From Agarilytica rhodophyticola (GTDB lineage: Bacteria > Pseudomonadota > Gammaproteobacteria > Pseudomonadales > Cellvibrionaceae), in contig NZ_CP020038.1 in the NCBI RefSeq assembly GCF_002157225.2, positions 4,618,501 through 4,682,500 of the forward strand: a stretch of DNA of 64,000 bases, in the 5' to 3' direction. This document shows, piece after piece, positions 57,173 through 64,000 of this stretch (within the stretch, counting starts at the first letter, position 1; each line of letters opens with the position of its first letter). The notes under the pieces are model-generated. The model made no database searches. It was not told the origin of the DNA and was given only the letters and a program-made list of their open reading frames with translations. A program made the translations under genes and the position numbers.

Positions 57173-58201
57173 GTGGAAAAACAAAACTCACATAAAGGAA
57201 ATCTCCTTGACGAAGCCGAAGCTTGGATCGTAAAGCTTCGTTCCGAAGATGTAACTGTTGATGATAAGCGTGCGTTTTCTGCTTGGCTTAACACATCCAG
57301 AGATCATATACGCGCATTCGACGAAGCGTATAATCTCTGGGAAAATTTGGGTGCGGCTAAATTTTTACCTGAAGAAGTGCTCATCAACTATCAGCAACAG
57401 GCTAGCTCAGATGAAATGAGTTTTGCTGGCACATTAGAAAGCTTTTATCGACGTTTTGTTTCTCCCTGGCAAATAAGCATCGCTGTTACATGCTTGCTAG
57501 CAGTATTCATTTTCAGTAACGATCTTACCACTACCCCTTCGAATCTAGCTCCTGTGCGCTATGAAACAGCCGTGGGCGAGACGCGTCAGGTGAGCTTAAG
57601 TGATGGTTCAATCATCGAGCTCAATACTAATTCCATCTTGGATGTGCAGATCACTAATGAAAAGAGATTGCTCAATCTGGTTGAAGGTGAGGCATTTTTC
57701 TCTGTTGCTCCTGATAAAAACCGGCCTTTCATAGTTGATTTTGGCAAAGGCAGCGCAACAGCGGTAGGAACAGCATTCAATGTCTACCGAAAGGCGTCCA
57801 ATACGGCTATTACTGTGACTGAGGGCATTGTTGCAGTAAGAGAAAGTGCCGATCTTGCCGTACCTAACCCCGAAGCTCGCCATATTACCGAAAATCAGCA
57901 GGTAAAAGTGGGTAATCGAGGTGTTGGCCCTACTCGCAATGTCCATCCCGATTATCAGCTAAGCTGGCGTGATAAGACCGTAGTATTTAACAACACCTCT
58001 TTGAGACTAGCACTACAAGAACTCAATCGTTATCTTGTTATGCCTGTTAATATACAGAAGTCTAATCTCAGCGATCTTAATGTAACAGGAACTTTTAGCT
58101 TAGATAGCCCCGACGAGACTCTAGATGCACTTGTCGCCACCTTCGACCTTACAAAAACAACCTCCTCTATTGATAATACCTTGTACCTTAGCGACGAATA
58201 A
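57173..58201 (+). CDS. FecR family anti-sigma factor / sigma regulator
   Basis: A 342-residue inner-membrane regulator. The cytoplasmic N-terminus (DUF4880-like, EAEAWIVKLRSEDVTVDDKR, then LNTSRDHIRAFDEAYNLW) binds the sigma factor. One transmembrane helix lies near 98-117. The periplasmic FecR domain (YETAVGETRQVSLSDGSIIELN) and a C-terminal STN-contact region follow. The start is GTG at 57173 with a poor ribosome site. The gene is 162 nt after the sigma gene. Confidence 0.92.
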   Translation: MEKQNSHKGNLLDEAEAWIVKLRSEDVTVDDKRAFSAWLNTSRDHIRAFDEAYNLWENLGAAKFLPEEVLINYQQQASSDEMSFAGTLESFYRRFVSPWQISIAVTCLLAVFIFSNDLTTTPSNLAPVRYETAVGETRQVSLSDGSIIELNTNSILDVQITNEKRLLNLVEGEAFFSVAPDKNRPFIVDFGKGSATAVGTAFNVYRKASNTAITVTEGIVAVRESADLAVPNPEARHITENQQVKVGNRGVGPTRNVHPDYQLSWRDKTVVFNNTSLRLALQELNRYLVMPVNIQKSNLSDLNVTGTFSLDSPDETLDALVATFDLTKTTSSIDNTLYLSDE

Positions 58202-58362
58202 TATATAACCTAATCGGCCTGTGCGAATTCAAAGTACAAAATTCATTTTGGGCTCGCCGGTGTGATAAATGGTTTTTGTTGGCATAACTATGCGAGAAAC
58301 AACGACTATTTTCGTATATACACGTAGCCAAAAGCTAAAATTGTTGCCATATATTTGTTTAA

Positions 58363-61317
58363 ATGCTAAGTCGTATCACATCATATATTGTTTATTTCGG
58401 TATGAGCGTGCTGTCAGTGATGCTTATGTGTCGCGACGCGCTAGCAGGCACCAACGATTCTTTTCAGTTTGACATTCCCAAACAAGCTCTGACACGCTCC
58501 ATTATTGAAATAGGTAAGGTGTCAGAGATCAGTATTATCGTCCCGTCTCACCTACTCAATGGCATAAAAGCAAAACAGTTAGATGGCGTATATACCCCTA
58601 AACAAGCGTTGGAGATATTACTTAGGCCGACCGACTTAACATTCCGTGCGATTAACCGCAAAGTAATAGCAATAGTACCAAAACCAAAAGACGATTCTTC
58701 AGATCCAATAACTGAGTATTCGGTGGAAGAGTTAGTTATTATTGGTCGTCAAGTGACAGGATCATTTTTAGACAGGACTGATTTGCACGGGTCCTCGCCC
58801 ATTGACATTATCACCGGTCACGAGTTGAGAATTAGCGGCTCACAAAGCGTTGCCGAGTTTCTCAGATTTATTCCAGCAGTGTCAGGAAACTCAACCAGTA
58901 CGGCAATTAGCAATGGTGGCGATGGCACGGCAACAGTCACGTTACGGGGCTTACCAGCCAACAACACACTGGTTCTTCTCAATGGCATACGCATTAACGC
59001 ACAGGGCCTTAATGGTGACTCAGTAGATCTCAACAGTATTCCATCTGCTGCTGTAGATCGCATTGAAATACTTAAAGATGGCGCTTCAGCCACCTATGGT
59101 ACCGACGCGATCGCTGGGGTTATTAATATTGTTCTCAAAAAGGAATATGATGGTTTCCAGCTAGAGCAATATTACGGCTCTAGCTACAAGAATGACCTCG
59201 AAACCGCGTCAACTCATCTCCTATGGGGTAAATCCGGAGATAAAGGCGCGTTTTTGATATCTGCACAGCATTTCGATCAAAATGGTATATTCAGCCGCGA
59301 GCGCTCAGTTTCGGCAAATGCAGATGGACGGCCACAGGGAGGAGTGGATGAACGCTCTACTGCAACACCCAACAGTCGAATTACCCTTAACGACGGCTCA
59401 ACAGTCACCCTGGATGAAGCTACTATCAATACCCCAACTCCACGTTACCGTGACGCCACTAAAGATGATTTATTTAACTTCTTCTCGCAAACCTCGACGA
59501 TTTCTCCATCACTGCGTCAAAGTGTTTTTTTAAGTGGGCATTTGGCTCTATCTGATACCAGCACACTAAGCCTCGATGCCAGTTACAATAAAACTAAGGC
59601 GACTATTACCCTCGCTTCAACCCCGATATTCACTGCATTTGAAAGTGAGCCGATTACAGTTTCTCGAGATAATATATTTAATCCTTTTGGTGAAGATATT
59701 ACAGATGTAAGAAGAAGGGTACTGGAGCTGCCCCCTAGACAACAGGAAAATACGTCAGAAGCCAAACGCATAAGTATCACACTCGATGGCCTTTTGAATG
59801 AAGCCGTGTGGAAGATAAATGGCAACTGGAGCCGCACATCTGCTCGTGAATCAGTGGCAAATTTACTTAGCCTGCCACGCACTGCTCAGGCACTTGGGCC
59901 AAGTAGTAATTGCCCGGGAACGGATCTTAATGGCTGCCAGCCACTTGATTTATTTGGGCCGTTAGGAAGTATTAACGAGCAACAGCTCGCCTTTATCAGA
60001 TCGTCTAGCTCAAACAGAGGTGTCACCTCTCTAAAGGGTATCACCGGGAGTATCAACGATAGTATTTTTGAATTGCCAGCCGGCCCAATCCAAGCCGCCG
60101 TTGGCTTTGACATTCGTCGTGAAAAAATAGAATCCGTTCCCACCGGAGAAAATGCCTTATCCGAGAATATTGGTAACCCTCTTGGAAGTGAGACAGTCGG
60201 TAGTAGGAGTATTTATGAGGTATTCCTTGAAACTCACTTACCTATTATTAAATATCGTCCCGGAGTTTATAGTTTTGATATTGAAGCCGCATTAAGACAC
60301 TCTAAGTACAGCGACTTCGGCAACAATACCTCACCTAAATTCGGCATTCGCTATCGTCCAGCAGCTAATGTATTAATACGCTCAACCTATTCTGAAGGTT
60401 TTCGGGCACCTAGCTTGGGTGAATTATTCGCGGGTGATTTTCAGTCCCAACTCCCCCTTGTCGATCCCTGTTCAACACTGGTAAGTATTGCCAGCCTGCC
60501 AGGCTGTATTGGGCAAACAGATGATACTCGCACACAATATCTGACAACTTTTTTAGGCGAGCCAAACTTAGCTCCGGAAACGTCGCGTAGCTACAACATA
60601 GGCATCGTTTGGACACCTCGCTTTAACAAAGACCTGCACATTAGTATTGACCAATTTAATATTGATCAGCGCAATATCGTCAGCTCTGATGCCCAACTTA
60701 TCTTGGATCGCAATGCATTATTTGGCGACTTCTCAGACCTTGTTGTGCGCGATACAAACGGGGAAATTACAAATCTTTTCTCGCCTTTTATTAACATTGG
60801 TGAACGCAAAATATCCGGCATCGATACAACTATTCGCTACATATATAAATTTAAAAACAAAGGCTATCTCAATTACACTTTAAACACTTCATACTTACAA
60901 GAGTATGCATTTAAACTCGACAGTAATAGTCCTTTTGAAAATCTAGCAGGTACATTTGAAGATGCAGCCAACGAAGGCAGTGGTGCACTGCCAAAATGGA
61001 AGGCTAATACAGGAGTTTTTTTCGCTTACAAGATATTCGAGTTTAATTACTCTATTAATTACATCAGTAGTGTTAGTGAAGAAATACCACGCAGTAGAAC
61101 TAACGAAAGACGCACCATAAGTAGTTGGGTAACACACGATACACAAGCAACGTTTAAACTTGGAAAAAGAAAGAATATCAAATTAACATTCGGCGCGGAC
61201 AATATTTTTAACAAAGCGCCGCCCTTTTCTGCCGCCGCGTTTAATGATAATTATGATGGTCGAACATACGATATACGAGGACAGTTTCTTTATACCAGGC
61301 TCGTATATTTGTACTAA
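58363..61317 (+). CDS. TonB-dependent receptor with N-terminal STN signalling domain
   Basis: A 984-residue outer-membrane transducer. Signal peptide about 1-28 (ending DALA). STN domain about 34-108 (FQFDIPKQALTRSIIEIGK), which contacts FecR. A TonB-box-like EELVIIGR lies near 125. The plug domain follows (RGLPANNTLVLLNGIRIN; YGTDAIAGVINIVLKK), then a 22-strand barrel ending in an aromatic residue (LVYLY). It imports a TonB-dependent ligand (siderophore, vitamin, glycan or other) and signals to the sigma factor. Ligand unknown. Confidence 0.93.
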   Translation: MLSRITSYIVYFGMSVLSVMLMCRDALAGTNDSFQFDIPKQALTRSIIEIGKVSEISIIVPSHLLNGIKAKQLDGVYTPKQALEILLRPTDLTFRAINRKVIAIVPKPKDDSSDPITEYSVEELVIIGRQVTGSFLDRTDLHGSSPIDIITGHELRISGSQSVAEFLRFIPAVSGNSTSTAISNGGDGTATVTLRGLPANNTLVLLNGIRINAQGLNGDSVDLNSIPSAAVDRIEILKDGASATYGTDAIAGVINIVLKKEYDGFQLEQYYGSSYKNDLETASTHLLWGKSGDKGAFLISAQHFDQNGIFSRERSVSANADGRPQGGVDERSTATPNSRITLNDGSTVTLDEATINTPTPRYRDATKDDLFNFFSQTSTISPSLRQSVFLSGHLALSDTSTLSLDASYNKTKATITLASTPIFTAFESEPITVSRDNIFNPFGEDITDVRRRVLELPPRQQENTSEAKRISITLDGLLNEAVWKINGNWSRTSARESVANLLSLPRTAQALGPSSNCPGTDLNGCQPLDLFGPLGSINEQQLAFIRSSSSNRGVTSLKGITGSINDSIFELPAGPIQAAVGFDIRREKIESVPTGENALSENIGNPLGSETVGSRSIYEVFLETHLPIIKYRPGVYSFDIEAALRHSKYSDFGNNTSPKFGIRYRPAANVLIRSTYSEGFRAPSLGELFAGDFQSQLPLVDPCSTLVSIASLPGCIGQTDDTRTQYLTTFLGEPNLAPETSRSYNIGIVWTPRFNKDLHISIDQFNIDQRNIVSSDAQLILDRNALFGDFSDLVVRDTNGEITNLFSPFINIGERKISGIDTTIRYIYKFKNKGYLNYTLNTSYLQEYAFKLDSNSPFENLAGTFEDAANEGSGALPKWKANTGVFFAYKIFEFNYSINYISSVSEEIPRSRTNERRTISSWVTHDTQATFKLGKRKNIKLTFGADNIFNKAPPFSAAAFNDNYDGRTYDIRGQFLYTRLVYLY

Positions 61318-62850
61318 AGTACGCAGTTAAACATGATAATTTTCTTTAACCAATCATGTTATTGATTTCAGCAAGTTGGTAAAACTCTGGCAATTAGCAA
61401 CATAGTAGAATAGATAAACCTAAAGGTTAACTTGTATTCATAGGATATACTGTTCTACTTACGCTATGATATTTTAGAAGTATGGTAGCTAAGGGTTGAT
61501 ATGTCAGCGATATCATTCATAACCGACTAAATTTCATAATCGACTAAATATAGATGAAAGTATAAATGAAACTATTCACGCAACTATCGGGCAAATTAGC
61601 CCTATAACAGTTTTTTCAGCGGCCTGAGCTAGCATTTGGTTTTTTTCGACCTCACCCTACGAGAGATATCAATTAAAAAGTAGCGGTATTAGCTGATCCA
61701 CCGATTATTGCACTTAAATCACCAATCAGTTTGTCAACAGTCCCAACACCGAGTCGATCGAGATCCGCAATTTTTGTCTGAGATTAGTTCAGTGAAACGT
61801 CCGAAGCGACTTATCTCTTCCCTCAGGACACATAAAATCTATTCACCAATTAGATGAAACGGATATAGAGGGTAAGACTGCTCTATAGCTACTTAAGATT
61901 CCGCAAGATACTAGAAAACTAAAAAGAATCATATTAAAACGACCCTTATCACAGTCCATTGAGGAAACACCGGTCAGAAAGATTTATAGATACTTATCGC
62001 AGATATGAGTTTTTAAAACTCGCGAAAGAACATGCTACCTATATTATAGTAACAGCAGCATATTTTCTAAAAATCATGAGCTACCATATAAGCTCAAAAG
62101 TGAAAGCTGCCGAGATATTTTTTGCATTAACACAAGCAACAAGAGCATGGATAAGATCTAGACTTACGATTTAGCACTCGGATACAGAGTTAAAATATTG
62201 TGAAAATACCAAGGTATACTTAAACGATGAAATGTGATTTCATCGATAATGAGGATTATAACTGTTATAAAGGTGTTCTTATAATATACTGCAGGATTAT
62301 TACTCATATCGCTAAGTACATATACAAGCCAACTTATAAGCTAATACAATAGCTCGAAATAAATATAAACAGTCAACACACTTTAAGGAAACAAAATCTC
62401 CTAAAAAACTATAACAACAGCGTATGAATTACTATAAATAGACACTTGGATATTACATTCATAACTCTCGACTATCTAGTCCCGGTCATCTAAAACGTTA
62501 CGAAACCTTCAATGCAGCCTCGTTTCAGCTTATGCTACTATCGTGTAAGATTCACTTATTGATGAGTGAAGCAGCACAGAAACACCCACCCCAAAAACCT
62601 AATTTGAGGCTAAAACTCATAAGCGGGAAATAGTTTACTAATTATCGTAAAAGAGTCTCTGTAATCACTAACTTTCCATATACGTTCTAAATATACTTTA
62701 CGAGCGATCAGTTAAAATTTTTTATCGCTTTTTGAGGGCTGGCGCGTCCAATACGTCTACACTATATCTAATAGCATACTAGTAAGTGACTATTGGACAT
62801 CAAAAATGGTAAATAAGATTTAACAATGCCTTTTGGGGGATACAAACCAT
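61318..62850. other. 1.5 kb AT-rich region without a convincing gene
   Basis: Only scattered short frames occur. A minus-strand frame of about 35 codons near 61675-61785 (SQTKIADLDRLGVGTVDKLI) and a plus-strand 71-codon frame at 61959-62174, which starts with TTG and has no ribosome site, could be fragments of decayed genes. The last 150 nt should hold the promoter of the next receptor gene. Confidence 0.5.
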
Positions 62851-64000
62851 ATGAAAAGAACAAAGCTGTCAGCAGCAATAAGCAGTGCTATCGGCATCAC
62901 TCTCGCACCACTACTCTTCAGCAATAACGCTCTAGCTCAGCAGAGTGAAAATCTAGTTGAAGAAGAAGTGCTAGTTACTGGTTCAAGACTCTCTCGCCCT
63001 GATCTCGACTCGGTAAGTCCCATGACGGTCATAGGAAGTGAAGAGTTCAAAATATCGGGCAACATCAATGTCGAACAAAAATTAGCCGAATTACCATCAA
63101 CTAACCCAAGCTTTGGCGCGAGCTCAAATAACCCTGGCGACGGTACAGCTCGTGTTGACTTAAGAGGTCTAGGTGCTTTTCGAACCCTAGTACTTGTGAA
63201 TGGACGTCGATACATACCCGCGACTCAAACGGGCATTGTAGACTTGAACAGCATACCTGGAACACTCATTAAGCAAGTAGACGTTGTTACTGGCGGCGCC
63301 TCTGCGGTATACGGTTCAGATGCACTTGCTGGCGTAGTCAACTTTCAACTCGTCGACGACTTTGAAGGTGTAGAGGTTACGGGCCTGTATGACATTACTA
63401 CCGAAGGTGATGCTGAAAGATATAATATGGATATCACAATCGGTGGAAATTTTGATGATGGCCGTGGTAACGCTGTTTTGTATGCTTCTTTTTTAAATAG
63501 AGATCCATTATTCCAAGGCGACAGAGATTTCTCCTCAGTTACCCTTACCGAAAGCAATGGAACACTAGTAAATGGGGGCTCATCACGGGTTCCTGAAGGC
63601 CGCGTATCAGGTGCTGGTTTCTTAGTTGATCCAGATGGTGTACCTAACAGTGGTGATGAATTTGATACTGCGATATTTTCCCCTACCGGAGCTGCAAGAG
63701 AATTTCTAGATCCAGAAGATCGATTTAATTTTGCTCCGGACAATTACCTTCAGCTCCCTCAAGAACGCTATCTTATTTCCACAATAGCGCACTATGACAT
63801 CAACGAAAGCGTGAGAGCATACTCTGAGCTAGCATTCTCACAAAACACTGTACCCCAACAATTAGCTCCTACTCCAGCAGCTACTTCTGTTTTCCTTAAC
63901 CCAGACAGTCCATTGTTCGATGCTGCGACACGCTCAGCTTTAGATGCTATTCGTACAGACACAAACAACGATGGCGTAGTTGACGGAAACGATAATGCAC
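62851..64000 (+). CDS. TonB-dependent receptor, N-terminal part (cut by window end)
   Basis: An open frame from ATG 62851 runs to the window edge (383 complete codons). Signal peptide 1-29 (LLFSNNALA), a TonB-box-like EEEVLVTGSRL near 38-48, then a plug domain (TARVDLRGLGAFRTLVLVNG and YGSDALAGVVNFQL) and the first barrel strands. Unlike the previous receptor it has no STN domain, so it should only transport. The style is that of TonB receptors abundant in marine carbohydrate-using gammaproteobacteria. Ligand unknown. Confidence 0.93.
   Translation, partial: MKRTKLSAAISSAIGITLAPLLFSNNALAQQSENLVEEEVLVTGSRLSRPDLDSVSPMTVIGSEEFKISGNINVEQKLAELPSTNPSFGASSNNPGDGTARVDLRGLGAFRTLVLVNGRRYIPATQTGIVDLNSIPGTLIKQVDVVTGGASAVYGSDALAGVVNFQLVDDFEGVEVTGLYDITTEGDAERYNMDITIGGNFDDGRGNAVLYASFLNRDPLFQGDRDFSSVTLTESNGTLVNGGSSRVPEGRVSGAGFLVDPDGVPNSGDEFDTAIFSPTGAAREFLDPEDRFNFAPDNYLQLPQERYLISTIAHYDINESVRAYSELAFSQNTVPQQLAPTPAATSVFLNPDSPLFDAATRSALDAIRTDTNNDGVVDGNDNA

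Noticed and set aside
61959-62174. 71-codon plus-strand frame as a gene
   Set aside because: TTG start with no ribosome site and no family resemblance; kept only as a possible remnant in the gene-poor stretch.

Overview
The window looks like chromosomal DNA of an AT-leaning marine-type gammaproteobacterium near the Pseudomonadales/Cellvibrionales. The evidence is gene order plus protein family content. recJ, thrC, hom and dsbC stand near rpsP-rimM-trmD-rplS, ffh, a ypjD-like gene and a CNNM/CBS gene, as in Pseudomonas. gltA is divergent from sdhCDAB-sucAB-lpd-sucCD. No rRNA, tRNA, CRISPR array, insertion sequence or phage gene was recognised.

Layout. 1-10 kb: a class I cytochrome c, then a leftward housekeeping run (recJ; hom-thrC; dsbC; rpsP-rimM-trmD-rplS; ffh). 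10-19 kb: ypjD-like and CNNM genes, a Nudix CoA pyrophosphatase, small conserved proteins, a double-domain 6-carboxytetrahydropterin-synthase-like protein, and a tightly packed leftward operon DedA / ATP-grasp / YHS / DoxX-like / DinB / NRDE. 19-33 kb: a 26-codon candidate small membrane protein and a nearly complete TCA block (sdhCDAB, sucAB, lpdA, sucCD leftward, gltA rightward). Hairpins sit in several of its intergenic gaps, and a tandem repeat of a short palindrome sits in the divergent sdh/gltA control region. 33-43 kb: a LapG-like periplasmic protease, the RbgA-type GTPase, YceH, a lone TagH-like FHA protein, a FapA/DUF342 protein, and an aldolase/BASS transporter pair with a divergent LysR regulator.

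43-64 kb is the accessory part. A single 2903-residue polyketide synthase (43224-51935, minus) reads KS-DH-ACP-KS-DH(degenerate)-KR-ACP-TE and has no acyltransferase domain, the trans-AT architecture. Immediately upstream in the same direction is a 114-codon piece (52043-52387) that matches only the N-terminal third of a stand-alone malonyl-CoA acyltransferase. It keeps the GHSLAE serine motif but has lost the FPGQGSQ oxyanion motif and everything after about residue 114. The only cognate acyltransferase in view is therefore broken, and an apparently intact megasynthase has to be loaded from elsewhere or is itself newly orphaned. No starter module, PPTase, enoyl reductase or tailoring gene accompanies it. 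Further right are two divergent polytopic membrane genes (one a clear PMT/GT39 glycosyltransferase), a FecI/FecR sigma/anti-sigma pair with its STN-containing TonB-dependent transducer, a 1.5 kb stretch without convincing genes, and a second TonB-dependent receptor cut by the window end.

Working together: the centre of the window is central carbon metabolism with translation and protein-export housekeeping. The right third is a variable region with specialised metabolism, cell-surface glycosylation and surface-signalled outer-membrane uptake. A functional link between the PKS and the TonB systems is only suggested by proximity.
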